A DNA stretch of 64,000 nucleotides from UBA2821 sp902763335 (GCA_052066835.1 JBQHRJ010000007.1); one strand, 5' to 3'; counted from the first letter of the stretch, positions 29,001 through 36,350 are shown. Program-made: numbers and translations. The notes: generated from the sequence alone by a model not told the origin.

Positions 29001-31542
29001 AGATTCGGAAAGAGCCATGTGCAAACCCACTTCCCCTTCCAAGCCTGTGGTCAATCTCATCCTGTGTGATAAAATCCTCTTTCTTAATCTCCACATTATC
29101 AGCAGTAGGAAAGGTTTGCTTTTCCAAAAGCAGATTATCAAGTTCTGCTCTAAGTTCCTCCTTTGATATTATGGAACGAAAACGAAATTCCTTCTCTCCG
29201 CTTTCAATCTGCTGTAATGCTTTATCCATATCAGATGCAACAAGTTCCACTCCTTCCGGCGTGGATAATAATTCCACCAGTCTGGAATGAGCATCCGGAT
29301 AATTACTAAGTTTCAGCCCCAGCTCCTCCGGCATTTCTCCAATACCATCACGGAAAAAGAAAAAAATATGATTTGCAAGACGATCACGCTCACTTTCGTC
29401 TACAATGTAGGCTTCATTTGTTCCCATGTAAGTACCATTTTCCACCTGTGAACGTATTTCCTTTTCTATCTCCTGCCAACTCATGGTAGCCACAGGATAT
29501 TCCAACGCAGATGTCCCATGTCCGATGCTCATTCCCTGCTCATCAAACCATACCGATACCTGTTTTCCGTCAAATTCAAAACCCTTTCCGGTAGTACCGT
29601 ATTCTTTTTGAAGAAAAACCGCCATTTCTTCCGGCGTCTTTCCTTGCTGATACTTGGCATAGATACGTTTTCTGCTGTTTTCCTTTCCTCCGCCGCTTCT
29701 GAGGATTATGTCAATCTGCTCCTGCGGTATTTTAGTAGAAGGTGGCACTATACTTGTTTCCTCTGCCTGTTTCATGGCAATATTTCCTACCTGCTCCGAA
29801 AACAAGGAAAAAAGGTCGAGCTGTTTATACATTCCATCTGTATCAATCTGCTCTGCCACTTCTCCCGGAAGAAGATACACCTCGTCCTCTATATAAGAAT
29901 TAACAAGAAATCTGGCATCTTCCCATGAGATTCTCGTTTCCGCTTCACGGGTGAGATAATTCCCTTTCCACATGGTAAGTCCGTCTTCATCGGCACGATA
30001 CCCTGCCCTTGTTTCTCCTATATACAGCTCTGTAAACTCCTCCATGCGGAAAGAATTTTTCAGATAGTCCGTCTGGAGTCTTGCATCCTGCTCCATCTGG
30101 AAATAGCCTGCTATCTCCGGTCTTTTATGAACGAGGTGTTTATCAAAGCACAAGATACCTTTTTTAAGGTTAGTAAAATCTTCCTCTTGTGCATTATCCA
30201 AAAAAGAACCGGATAATGAATTACTTCCACTATCCGGCTCCGGTTGTTCCTCATTCTGTTCTATTCTGCTGTCTAAATGTAAATCAGCTCCTTCAGCACG
30301 ATTTCCTCCGCTGACTGTCTGATGTTGTTCATCTTCGCTACCCAGCTCATCTGATCGGCTGCTTTCAGTTCCTCGTTCACTCCCTCTTTCTGTGCCATCT
30401 GTCCGGTCAGCATTTCCATCCTCTGCTCTGCCTGCTCCTGTGTCTCCAGACAATGCTCTTTCAGAGTTCCTTTCAGAATCATTCCCTGATAAATTCCTTT
30501 CCTGTGTTCCTTCAGAAAGTTCTTCCTCATCAGACCGTACTTCGTAAGTGTCCCCTGCGGCTCCTCGTTTGATATCAGGTTCGGTATCAGATAATCCCCG
30601 TTCTTCTCGTATGTCAGTTTCATATGCTGTTTCCTCCGTTTCCATTTTATTTGCTTCATTTTCACTTTCACGCTTTAACGCATTATAGCGTGGCTCAGAC
30701 TCATTTGCAAGCTCTTTTTGGGCATTTTTCTCAAGGCTTTCATACTGTTCCCCATTTACCTTGTTTTTTGCCTTATTTCGAGCAATTTGACGATCATGGG
30801 CTGCAATGGTTCTTCCAATTTCCATCAGCACTGGTTTACACATTTCCGTAGTGGCGGTTCCGAGAACAGAAAGTGTATCCATTGTGCTGAAATCACTGAT
30901 ATAGCTGAAATCAAGTTCATCCTTCCATATCTCCATATCCGCACCACAGCGGGATAAAAGCGTGTATGCGATACTTGCGGATAACGTCTCCCGAAGCCTG
31001 ATTCCAACATTAAATTCGTCTAAATCTTCAAGAAAGCTCCCTTCTTTTACATAGGAAATTTCCGGAAGAAGCTCCTCATAATAATCTCCGGCAATCCTAG
31101 CAGACAGTTCTATTATCCTGTTTTCAAATGGCAGTGTGCTGTCCGTTTTCCCATAAGTTTTTTCAAGCTGTTCCATAACAGCATTTTTATGTTCCTCCTG
31201 AAGCTCCCACAGATAAGGGTCACGCCCGATTCTTCTTGCTTTATGAACATCTGATACATCAAAGACATATTTTAATCTGGGACGTTCACTCTCCGTATCA
31301 ATGAGTGCGATACCCTTTGCCCCACGGTTGACCCAGCAATTCATTTTCTCATTCCATGTTTCAAGAGAAGCACAGGCAGACGCATCCGGTCTTTGGGCAT
31401 AGATTAACATCTGCTCATTAAAAGGATATTTGTATAACCTCGCAGCCGTGGTCAGATACCTTGTCCATGCCTGTTCATTTTTTGCAATCTCTCTGGCGGT
31501 TTCCTCCGCCATTATGGAGATCATCTGGTATTTTGTTATCAT
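23071..31542 (-). CDS. Giant SNF2-type helicase / N6-adenine methylase protein of the ICE
   Basis: This protein of about 2,823 residues is the giant of CTn/Tn1549-type elements. Residues 1-330 hold a conserved N-terminal region (ETAREIAKNEQAWTRYLTTA). About 300-480 is a disordered, polar, repetitive stretch in which tnpV is also encoded. About 500-1150 are several LPD-type domains. An adenine methylase core lies around 1230-1450 (motif I VLEPAMGIGNFFG about 1300, catalytic-type GNVPFGQY), and a SNF2 helicase about 1900-2500 (Walker A CVGAGKTFEM, DESHNYKNL, motif VI QQEGRILRQGN). ATG 31542 follows AGGAGG. It probably modifies or protects element DNA during transfer. Two SGQDV palindromes lie in its coding sequence. 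Confidence 0.85.
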   Translation of the reverse strand: MITKYQMISIMAEETAREIAKNEQAWTRYLTTAARLYKYPFNEQMLIYAQRPDASACASLETWNEKMNCWVNRGAKGIALIDTESERPRLKYVFDVSDVHKARRIGRDPYLWELQEEHKNAVMEQLEKTYGKTDSTLPFENRIIELSARIAGDYYEELLPEISYVKEGSFLEDLDEFNVGIRLRETLSASIAYTLLSRCGADMEIWKDELDFSYISDFSTMDTLSVLGTATTEMCKPVLMEIGRTIAAHDRQIARNKAKNKVNGEQYESLEKNAQKELANESEPRYNALKRESENEANKMETEETAYETDIREERGLSDTEPDIKRGAAGDTYEVRSDEEELSEGTQERNLSGNDSERNSERALSGDTGAGRAEDGNADRTDGTERGSERGTESSRSDELGSEDEQHQTVSGGNRAEGADLHLDSRIEQNEEQPEPDSGSNSLSGSFLDNAQEEDFTNLKKGILCFDKHLVHKRPEIAGYFQMEQDARLQTDYLKNSFRMEEFTELYIGETRAGYRADEDGLTMWKGNYLTREAETRISWEDARFLVNSYIEDEVYLLPGEVAEQIDTDGMYKQLDLFSLFSEQVGNIAMKQAEETSIVPPSTKIPQEQIDIILRSGGGKENSRKRIYAKYQQGKTPEEMAVFLQKEYGTTGKGFEFDGKQVSVWFDEQGMSIGHGTSALEYPVATMSWQEIEKEIRSQVENGTYMGTNEAYIVDESERDRLANHIFFFFRDGIGEMPEELGLKLSNYPDAHSRLVELLSTPEGVELVASDMDKALQQIESGEKEFRFRSIISKEELRAELDNLLLEKQTFPTADNVEIKKEDFITQDEIDHRLGRGSGFAHGSFRIYDYFKEGHDSKEAVAFLKNEYGTGGSSPALAGTDRSNENHDAKGIKLEKGSIMEPYTEVLLSWNVVEKCIRKLIEEDRYLSPEGKEAYAAYKEDEARKAMQKAQEKMERDTKVSCKEAIEKAIAEKFDGYRLPKETAEDVIREYGSERVAYVLANTVMHLSHDGRFSPDNKEWAKEIEPYVMIENRDLIVTSHPAVLNGFINQTRRYIEHEKELAAQENTVTIDGQNCIQVDEWKSGEETYLLGNATEDSGFYYAEVNGDTHIEYDHKPDRAEIEEDYLNIMAERDIDRHEAEVFARYEGSDDSLEQPLVAEVVQDTSGQDVQKSEPQIDRSNAVNFRIMDDALGIGGAKEKFRMNVEAIRTLEQIESENRLATPEEQKILSQYVGWGGLADAFDESKSAWAGEYRELKELLSDVEYASARESTLNAHYTSPVIIRSIYEALENMGFEKGNVLEPAMGIGNFFGMLPEKMQDSRLYGVELDGITGRIARQLYPKADIKITGFEKTDYPNDFFDVAIGNVPFGQYKVADKQYDKNNFLIHDYFFAKTLDKVRPGGVVAVVTSKGTMDKKSPEVRKYLAQRAELLGAVRLPNTAFKENAGTEVTSDILFLKKRDRVMDLEPEWVHLSEDENGIAMNSYFVQHPEMIVGKMEMVSGPYGMESTCMPDTTRPFAEQLKEAVSRIDGEIEAVEMDELADELADATIPADPDVKNYSYTLVDNKVYYRENSIMKPVDMTETMQERIKGMVGIRNCTQELINLQLEEYPDSAIKEKQAELNTLYDAFSKKFGLINSQTNKRAFNQDSSYCLLCSLEKLDDEGNFKGKADMFTKRTIKKAEVVTSVDTASEALAVSLSEKAGIDLDYMAGLLMDKADYMDSEKYDKMLGKIKEELTGIIFQNPVTDRWETADEYLSGNVRDKLETAKVYAENHPEYAVNVQALTQVQPKELDASEIEVRIGATWIDPKYIEDFMRDTFETPHHLFDRNIVGIQYSDVTGQWNVKGKNADYGNALVNVTYGTSRRNAYQILEDSLNLKDSRVYDTIEEDGKEKRVLNKKETTIASQKQEAIREAFKDWVFRDPERRQVLVEKYNRLFNSTRPREYDGSHLKFPGMTPDIELKPHQKNAVAHVLYGDNTLLAHCVGAGKTFEMTAAAMESKRLGLCQKSLFVVPNHLTEQWASDFLRLYPGANILAATKKDFEPANRKKFCSRIATGDYDAVIIGHSQFEKIPLSQERQIAIIERQIDEIELAIEQAKADNGERYTIKQMEKSRKSLQTRLEKLNDTSRKDNVVTFEQLGVDRLFVDESHNYKNLFLYTKMRNVAGIAQSEAQKSSDMFAKCQYLDELTGGKGVTFATGTPISNSMTELYTNMRYLQYGTLQKLGLGHFDSWASSFGETQTAIELAPEGTGYRAKTRFAKFFNLPELIALFKESADIQTPDMLNLPVPEAEYENVVLKPSEYQKDMVASLAERAEAVRDRMVQPHEDNMLKITNDGRKLALDQRLINDMLPDDENSKAATCVEKAFEIWEQTKEQKSTQLIFCDLSTPKGDGTFNVYEDIKKKLMEKGVPENEIAFIHDANTELRKAELFGKVRSGQVRFLLGSTQKMGAGTNVQDRLIALHHLDVPWRPSDIEQQEGRILRQGNLNPKVKIFRYVTEGTFDSYSWQLIENKQKFIGQIMTSKSPVRSCEDVDEAALTYAEVKALATGNPYIKEKMDLDIQVSKLKLMKANHTSQKYRLEDNITKHYPQQITILKGRISGMQADIQTAKENFPADKEQFTMKVGDKLYTDKKEAGTALVEMCKEIKSVNAPAMIGEYAGFKMSVSFDSFNHKFVMNVKGQLSHNLEIGSDPLGNIARINHALESMPKELAEAKTKLDNVEHQLETAKVEVQKPFAQEAELAEKLDRLSALNALLNMDEKGDDGIGMDDDAPEQNTSGQDVQKPERKESVADKPVMRVSLKERLENMKQKVAGMDKHEKVKEKEEVR
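28035..28047. repeat. Representative of nine dispersed GGACA-NNN-TGTCC palindromes
   Basis: Copies are at 19598-19610, 23211-23223, 28035-28047, 48619-48631 (degenerate), 48706-48718, 55671-55683, 58142-58154, 59934-59946 and 60785-60797. Extended arms CTTYTGGACA/TGTCCARAAG are shared. Five lie in frame in coding regions as the word TSGQDVQ; four lie at gene borders. None was seen in the IME, the intron or the first 17.7 kb. Confidence 0.75.
30273..30623 (-). CDS. tnpV: TnpV-family protein encoded inside the SNF2-methylase gene in another frame
   Basis: This 116-residue protein begins MKLTYEKNGDYLIPNL and continues with GTLTKYGLMRKNFLKEHR and a C-terminal helix SAEEIVLKELIYI, the pattern of transposon-encoded TnpV proteins. 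Its ATG follows GGAGG by 8-9 bases. It lies fully inside the giant gene on the same strand but in a different frame, where the giant encodes only a polar disordered stretch. A stray frame would not give a full family pattern plus a ribosome site, so I take it as a real overlapping gene. TnpV was named from Tn4451; its role is unclear. Confidence 0.75.
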   Translation of the reverse strand: MKLTYEKNGDYLIPNLISNEEPQGTLTKYGLMRKNFLKEHRKGIYQGMILKGTLKEHCLETQEQAEQRMEMLTGQMAQKEGVNEELKAADQMSWVAKMNNIRQSAEEIVLKELIYI

Positions 31543-31561
31543 CGACTTTCCTCCTAAAATG

Positions 31562-31583
31562 GCGGTGCAATAATCCACCGCCT
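31562..31583 (-). other. Hairpin before the SNF2-methylase ribosome site
   Basis: GGCGGTG pairs with CACCGCC around a short loop, ending only a few bases before the AGGAGG of the giant gene. It could expose or hide that ribosome site, or act as a weak attenuator. Confidence 0.45.
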
Positions 31584-31600
31584 TATAAGTCTTACATAAA

Positions 31601-31633
31601 ATTTTAGGGCATACAGATAATTCCGTATGCCCT
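31601..31633 (-). terminator. Hairpin terminator after the DUF5688 gene
   Basis: A perfect 9-bp stem AGGGCATAC/GTATGCCCT (31606-31633) is followed by AAAATTTT on the minus strand. The loop AGATAATTCC is identical to that of the hairpin at 32921-32947, so the two are duplicates. Confidence 0.65.
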
Positions 31634-31651
31634 GCAATTCTAAGTACTTTT

Positions 31652-32755
31652 CTATATAGCAGCTTCTATCTTCTTTTCTGAAGAATGCTGCTTACGCCCC
31701 TCATCCATTTTAGCAACTGTATTCTGCTTCTCTGCAAGCCTGCTCTTTAAGGACGGGCGTTCCTGTTTATTCTCTCTCACTTTTTCTTTCTGCTTCTCAC
31801 GTTCCCCTGCCCTGTCGCTACGGAACAGTTCATGTTCTTTGACATCATACTCATACACATGATCAGAAAGCCTTTCTTCCGGTAACACCTGTGTCTGATT
31901 CACTTCCTGCACCATCTGCTCCAGTTCCTTTCTATCCATACCGGCACTTTTAGGAATAATCAGCGTTTCATGGATAGATGACGGAAGTACGAAAAAATCA
32001 CCGATTTTATCTGCAATCTCCTGTCTTATATCGTCCCTTAAAATTTCTGATGCACCATTGACCTTTGTATCATTTGTCAACACATACATGGTATCCGGTG
32101 CTTCCGGAAGCATCTGCGCCGCCATTTCTCTTGCCTGCTCCATATCTATGCCATGTTCCTGTGCTAAATCTACTGCAAACATTTCAAGAACAGTTTCGTT
32201 CATACCCTTAAAGCTGAATGGCTGTAAGGATTCCATATTTGCAAGAGCCTGTTCATGCAGTTCCTCCGGTGTAATTCCGTATCTCTCCAGAAGATTATCA
32301 GATATGGTAATGGTTGCAGTTCCGTTTTCATCCTGATTCATCAAAATCTGATATACCACCGCCAGATCCTCTATCTGTGTATGGGGCTTGTCCTGCAGAA
32401 ACTGTTCGTTGGCTTCCCCATTTATGAGCTTACATACAATTTTATCCTTGATACGCTCGTAATCCGTTACTGCCGAAACATCCATATCATGGTCAATATA
32501 ATGTTTCTCATATGTAGCTGCAATCATGGAAAGCACGTCTCCAAACTCGGCACCATCGTTTATCTGCTCAAAATAAGGGTTCAGATAAATGGTTGGAGCC
32601 ATATTGCTTTCCTCTGTCTTTATAATCAGTCCATCTAATACACAGTCATTATTCTTAACAACCTGATTTACTATTACATCAGCATCCGCAAATTTCTCCG
32701 GAAGAAAATCCTTTATCTGCTCTTTTACCTGTTCTAAAAAATCCTTATATTCCAT
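31652..32755 (-). CDS. DUF5688-family protein
   Basis: This 367-residue protein belongs to the DUF5688 group often found in clostridial conjugative elements (YKDFLEQVKEQIKDFLP, then APTIYLNPYFEQINDG and ITISDNLLERYGITPEELHEQA). No catalytic motif is evident. The Lys/Glu-rich tail includes RPSLKSRLAEKQ, almost the same as the ends of the YodL and SNF2 proteins of this element (SLKSRLAEK, SLKERLENM); this shared tail may be a common docking or export signal. The ATG overlaps the stop of the 44-residue gene before it. Confidence 0.75.
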   Translation of the reverse strand: MEYKDFLEQVKEQIKDFLPEKFADADVIVNQVVKNNDCVLDGLIIKTEESNMAPTIYLNPYFEQINDGAEFGDVLSMIAATYEKHYIDHDMDVSAVTDYERIKDKIVCKLINGEANEQFLQDKPHTQIEDLAVVYQILMNQDENGTATITISDNLLERYGITPEELHEQALANMESLQPFSFKGMNETVLEMFAVDLAQEHGIDMEQAREMAAQMLPEAPDTMYVLTNDTKVNGASEILRDDIRQEIADKIGDFFVLPSSIHETLIIPKSAGMDRKELEQMVQEVNQTQVLPEERLSDHVYEYDVKEHELFRSDRAGEREKQKEKVRENKQERPSLKSRLAEKQNTVAKMDEGRKQHSSEKKIEAAI

Positions 32756-32889
32756 TACATTCTTTCTCCCTTCTTCTTACTCTCGACTTTTTTTGCCAAC
32801 TTTGATGCTGCATCCGCATACATCTGGTAGCGCTTTTTCATATCACTCTTATTTGTCGCTGTGATTTCTTTTTCCATTTCTTTACTCAT
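32755..32889 (-). CDS. Small basic protein of 44 residues
   Basis: The ATG at 32889 follows TTGGAGG by 7 bases and opens a 44-residue frame (SKEMEKEITATNKSDMKKRY, then ADAASKLAKKVESKKK). It is Lys-rich and helical. The stop TAA overlaps the ATG of the DUF5688 gene (TAATGG), which suggests translational coupling. I do not recognise the family. It is absent from annotations that require longer frames. Confidence 0.65.
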   Translation of the reverse strand: MSKEMEKEITATNKSDMKKRYQMYADAASKLAKKVESKKKGERM

Positions 32890-32920
32890 GTTCAAATCCT
32901 CCAATTTCTTGAAAATATAA

Positions 32921-32947
32921 GGACATACAGATAATTCCGTATGCCCT
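32921..32947 (-). terminator. Hairpin after the topB 3' fragment
   Basis: GGACATAC pairs with GTATGCCC (one mismatch) around the loop AGATAATTCC. It is a near-copy of the hairpin at 31606-31633. No long T run follows, so termination would be partial. Confidence 0.45.
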
Positions 32948-32967
32948 ACATTAACTACGGTAATTCT

Positions 32968-33643
32968 TTATTTTTTCTTTTTAGGGAACTCCAGCTTGAC
33001 CTTATACTGTGATCCTTTGATTTCCTTCCCGTCTTTCATATAGGAATAATCTTCAATCCCCTCCGGGATAAGATACGCATCATAGCTACCTTTCTTCCCT
33101 TTCAGTCCTTTTACAAGAGTCTTTTTTCCCTCCAGCATACTTTTTATCTGACTGTCGGAAAGTACGGCTCCCATTGCCCTGCCAACATTCATGCCGCATT
33201 TATTCTTACAGTATGCTCCGAATTTTCCCTTTACCACTTCACCACCACATTTCGGGCATTTGCCAAGTGCTTCCTGTGTCCCGGCTCCGAACATGGACTT
33301 CTGTTCCTCACTGATGCTGTGGTAGGTCTGCACCAGATCACGCACCATGTTCTCAATACCATCCATAAATTCCTGCATGGTATATTCGCCCTTTGACACA
33401 AGGGTAAGGGCATTTTCCCAATCGGCTGTAAGTTTCGGGGACTTTACCACATCCGGAAGCACCGTAATCAGCTTCATGCCGTCCTCCGTTGGTATCATCT
33501 GCTTTTTCTCACGCTTCACGAAACCATCCTTCACCAATTTTTCAATGATGTCTGCTCTGGTGGCAGGTGTGCCAAGACCTTTACGCTCCACATCATCCCC
33601 CATATCCTCTGCTCCGGCCCGTTCCATTGCGTAGAGCAGAGAA
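32968..33643 (-). CDS. topB: DNA topoisomerase III, C-terminal fragment (topB 3' part)
   Basis: This is the C-terminal third of a type IA topoisomerase, separated from its N-terminal part at 42923 by the IME. The frame is open from the junction (SLLYAMERAGAEDM) and contains GLGTPATRADIIEKLV of the topoisomerase core and a C-terminal zinc ribbon (CPKCGGEVVKGKFGAYC). The first internal ATG is at 33627. Without the active-site tyrosine it cannot act alone. If the IME excises, codons for HFTED join directly to SLLYAM, restoring an enzyme of about 702 residues used in ICE transfer. Confidence 0.85.
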
Positions 33644-33662
33644 TCTTCGGAAAGATTTTGTC

Positions 33663-33680
33663 AAGGGTAGTTAAGAAAAA
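33663..33680 (+). repeat. IME left inverted sequence
   Basis: AAGGGTAGTTAAGAAAAA, inverted at 42913-42930. It lies about 18 bases inside the left crossover point and is the likely recombinase binding sequence of the left attachment site. The TnpW stop codon lies within it. Confidence 0.8.
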
Positions 33681-33847
33681 TCTTCACTGTTTATGTCATG
33701 TAATATCAATCTGTTAATCTTATCCGTCATGGTTTCCTTGCTTGTTTTGCTGAAATGAATTGCCACGTTGTAGGTAGTTCTTCCGATTTTCTTTTTGATA
33801 TGCGGACACTGTTCTTTGTCTGTTGTCTGCTTTTCTGTCTGTTCCAT
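33671..33847 (-). CDS. tnpW: TnpW-family small protein
   Basis: This 58-residue protein carries the sequence KKKIGRTTYNVAIHFSKTSK followed by ETMTDKINRLI, which is the signature of the TnpW family named from Tn4451. It starts at ATG 33847 behind AAAGGAG and ends inside the IME left inverted sequence. The function is unknown. Together with the TnpX-like recombinase it marks the element as a Tn4451 relative. It lies just downstream of the relaxase terminator. Confidence 0.8.
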   Translation of the reverse strand: MEQTEKQTTDKEQCPHIKKKIGRTTYNVAIHFSKTSKETMTDKINRLILHDINSEDFS

Positions 33848-33866
33848 AAATCTCCTTTTCCCAACG

Positions 33867-33905
33867 AAAAAAGGTGCATGAAATCCTTCTGTTTTCCATG
33901 CACCT
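33867..33905 (-). terminator. Intrinsic terminator after the relaxase gene
   Basis: GGTGCATG (33873-33880) pairs with CATGCACC (33898-33905) and TTTTTT follows on the minus strand. It lies 11 bases past the relaxase stop. Confidence 0.85.
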
Positions 33906-33915
33906 CACGCTGTAT

Positions 33916-35496
33916 TTAAATTGCATTTTCGTGTTTCTTATCCCGGTTCTGCTCCCTTGCCTGCTCGTCCGCTCTCTGCTGTGCTTCCATTTCCCTGAGA
34001 TTGCCTTTGAAAACGGAAAGCCTTGCAAGGTCGGTAGCAACCCTACTGCTATTTCTCTGTATCTGCTCCTGCTGTGCCAACACCTCCGCTAACTGCTTAT
34101 CAATATATGGCTTTGATATTTTCATATTTTCTGGCATGACTGCCTTTACCCTGTCACGATATATTGCATAGTTTTCAAGCTCTGTTTCATGCTTTTTCTT
34201 AAAGGAATTTTTCCTCAGTCCGCTTAATGCCTGATACTCTTTCATGACTGGCTGATACTGCTTGTAATCGTCATAGTCAGATACCGCCTGCGTCCACTTC
34301 TCATAACGCACACTTAACTCTGAAAGTTCTGCCCTGCAATTCTCCAACACCTCCGTCTGCTTTTCCTCAAACGCCCTCATATCTTCCCATGTTTCAAGAT
34401 GGTTTGTGTCAATCAGCTTTGCAAGCTGTTCCACATTGCCCAGAAGCCGCTTGTCTTCAAATCTCTGTACATAAGGAAAAATTGGTCTTACCACCATTTC
34501 TGTCCTTTGTTTCTGCAACATCTCCAATGCGGTCTGAACCTCTGGCTTTTGTTCTGGTACGGAAGCATTGATGGATGGATTGATAGATTGAATACCATCC
34601 TTTTCTGTCCGGCTTTTTCTCTCAAAAACAAATTTGAAAACTCCCTTTTTCAGTTCCTCTTTGAGTTCAGAGATAAATCCATAAATCTTCATTATCATGG
34701 CATTGTATTTCTCGATTGTACGATTGATATTGCCCCTTTCTGTCCGGATGCCTTTTCGTTCCAATGCACTTGCTCTTTCCCCTAAATGAATGGTCGGAAT
34801 AAGAGGTATCCCTCTGTCCTTATAGGAACGTGGATCAACACGCTCGGCTATGCCTGCTTTTTCATTGGTGGCATTGATAACCTCCGCAATGGCATTTCTC
34901 CATTCCTTCGCCTTGCCTTTCTCATTCCAGTCAATCACATTTACTTTCCGGCTTTTATAACCTTTTCCGCTGGCATTGGGTATCCGGTTACCGTCTGCGT
35001 CAAGGACATACTCTTTTCTCGATTTTGCTCCCCATGTACCATCCTCATTGAGGGGTCTGAGAGTAAGAAGGATATGGATATGCAGATTAGGCTGTCCTTT
35101 ATCGTTGTACGAACGATGAATACCATAATCTGCACACATTCCCTTATCTACAAACTGCTCTTTGATAAAACGCTCCATGACCTGCCTTGCGGTGGCTTCG
35201 TCCCACTCATTGGGCAGGGAATATTTCAGGCTCCTTGCAAGCTGGGCATTCTTCGCTTTCTCGTTCTTTTCTACAGAGTTCCATAATACTGCCCTGTCTG
35301 CAAATTCCGGTGGTGCGTGTTCCGGCAGAAGCACACCTGCACCGACTAAATCCTCTTTGGCAGTTCTGTTATAGGTCATGCCATAATAATCACTGTAAAG
35401 GGATGTCCTGCTGATATAGGCTGACTGCTCAACCGCCGACTGTCCTTTGCTCCGCTGGACTATGGATGCCCTGCTGCTAATTGTTCCGTTCTTCAC
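33916..35496 (-). CDS. mobA: MobA/MobL-family relaxase
   Basis: This relaxase of about 526 residues nicks oriT and pilots the IME strand. The N-terminal domain shows the family pattern: VEQSAYISRTSL with a candidate catalytic Tyr, DYGIHRSYNDKGQPNLHIHI with the metal-binding HxH (about residue 138), and a MobA/MobL core to about 230. The C-terminal half is coiled coil (RIEELAEV-like helices; KLIDTNHLETWEDMRAFEEK). GTG at 35496 fits AAAGGAG six bases upstream; another GTG at 35514 opens the frame but overlaps that site. The palindrome-rich oriT lies directly upstream. Confidence 0.88.
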   Translation of the reverse strand: MKNGTISSRASIVQRSKGQSAVEQSAYISRTSLYSDYYGMTYNRTAKEDLVGAGVLLPEHAPPEFADRAVLWNSVEKNEKAKNAQLARSLKYSLPNEWDEATARQVMERFIKEQFVDKGMCADYGIHRSYNDKGQPNLHIHILLTLRPLNEDGTWGAKSRKEYVLDADGNRIPNASGKGYKSRKVNVIDWNEKGKAKEWRNAIAEVINATNEKAGIAERVDPRSYKDRGIPLIPTIHLGERASALERKGIRTERGNINRTIEKYNAMIMKIYGFISELKEELKKGVFKFVFERKSRTEKDGIQSINPSINASVPEQKPEVQTALEMLQKQRTEMVVRPIFPYVQRFEDKRLLGNVEQLAKLIDTNHLETWEDMRAFEEKQTEVLENCRAELSELSVRYEKWTQAVSDYDDYKQYQPVMKEYQALSGLRKNSFKKKHETELENYAIYRDRVKAVMPENMKISKPYIDKQLAEVLAQQEQIQRNSSRVATDLARLSVFKGNLREMEAQQRADEQAREQNRDKKHENAI

Positions 35497-35519
35497 TGTC
35501 CTCTCCTTTCCCACAACGT

Positions 35520-35815
35520 AGCGGGTTGCACTGGCAGACTTTGTGGGCAGATGAAAGCACGTCTTTTTGTGATTTCATCTGAACGCAAAGTTCACTAGGG
35601 TAGGCGGTTCTTTTTACCGCCGAAGGGAGTGTAGCTCCCTTATAACAAAAGGCTTGCCTTTTGTTCAACAAGGTGCCTGCACCTTGTTATCGGATACGAA
35701 GTAGCCGACTGCCCTCTGCAAGAGCCTTCGGAGAACGCACTGCACCGCCCCAAAGGGTGGTGTATCTGTGCGCCCTCAACAAAGTTGAGGGAATTGGCTA
35801 CAACGCTACATATTC
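35520..35815. other. oriT: IME origin of transfer (oriT) region with five palindromes
   Basis: This non-coding stretch lies between the relaxase and its accessory gene. It holds successive inverted repeats: 35604-35620 (GCGGT/ACCGC), 35623-35641 (AAGGGAG/CTCCCTT), 35644-35665 (AACAAAAGG/CCTTTTGTT), 35667-35688 (AACAAGGTGC/GCACCTTGTT) and 35773-35791 (CCCTCAAC/GTTGAGGG). Position next to a MobA/MobL relaxase and the density of palindromes fit an oriT; the nick site cannot be located by eye. Confidence 0.7.
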
Positions 35816-35816
35816 C

Positions 35817-36149
35817 CTATTCTTCTTCGTTTTCGTCCTCGTCTGCTTCCTCATTTATCGCCGTATCCGGCATTTTCTCCTCCGTCCTTGCAAGCTCTCG
35901 TTCAATCTGCTCCATGCAGTTCTTGACCTCTCTTGTGGCAAATGCCACCTGCATAATCCGTCTGGTCTGCTCCTCGCTGTATCTCCTCGGCTCATTAAGG
36001 AATGTTTCAAAGTTTGCACCCACCACAATCTTTCTGTGGTTATCTGCTTTCCTCTGCTCCATCTTTGCCTTTTTCATCAGCATATCGAGCTTGTTCTTTT
36101 CCTGTTCCATGCGTTTCCGCTGTGCTTCGATTTTATTTTCTAAATTCAT
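35817..36149 (-). CDS. Small coiled-coil mobilization accessory protein (MobC/DUF3847-like)
   Basis: This 110-residue protein begins with a long charged coiled coil (NLENKIEAQRKRMEQEKNKL). It contains RKADNHRKIVVGANFETFL, similar to the core of small mobilization accessory proteins of the DUF3847 kind, and ends in a very acidic tail (EEADEDENEEE). It lies on the other side of oriT from the relaxase and reads in the same direction, so its product probably helps the relaxase bind oriT. GAGGT precedes the ATG by 8 bases. The exact family is uncertain. Confidence 0.6.
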   Translation of the reverse strand: MNLENKIEAQRKRMEQEKNKLDMLMKKAKMEQRKADNHRKIVVGANFETFLNEPRRYSEEQTRRIMQVAFATREVKNCMEQIERELARTEEKMPDTAINEEADEDENEEE

Positions 36150-36198
36150 CTTTCATTACCTCTGCTTTCTTTAAATTTGTTGTCTGTAAAATAGAAAA

Positions 36199-36229
36199 GC
36201 GGTGCTTCCGTTTTATTGGATAACACCGC
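36199..36229 (-). other. Hairpin in the accessory-gene leader
   Basis: GCGGTG pairs with CACCGC around a loop that can itself form TCC/GGA pairs. It lies in the 200-bp non-coding gap between the winged-helix gene and the accessory gene, and may regulate read-through into the mobilization genes. Confidence 0.4.
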
Positions 36230-36350
36230 CGAAATGACTGCCCTGATTCGTTTTGATTTCTGCAATGTACTTCTGTCTCCTTTCTGCACCTGTCGCTGTA
36301 AATAAAAAGAGCAACTAAGATTTTCATTTCTTAATTGCTCCATACTTGTA

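Noticed and set aside
33720..34040. 106-residue frame overlapping the relaxase end and TnpW
   Set aside because: Shadow of two supported genes; TnpW in another frame has a ribosome site and family pattern.
36146..36343. 65-residue minus-strand frame before the mobilization accessory gene
   Set aside because: No ribosome site, no family look, overlaps another frame and a hairpin; treated as leader.
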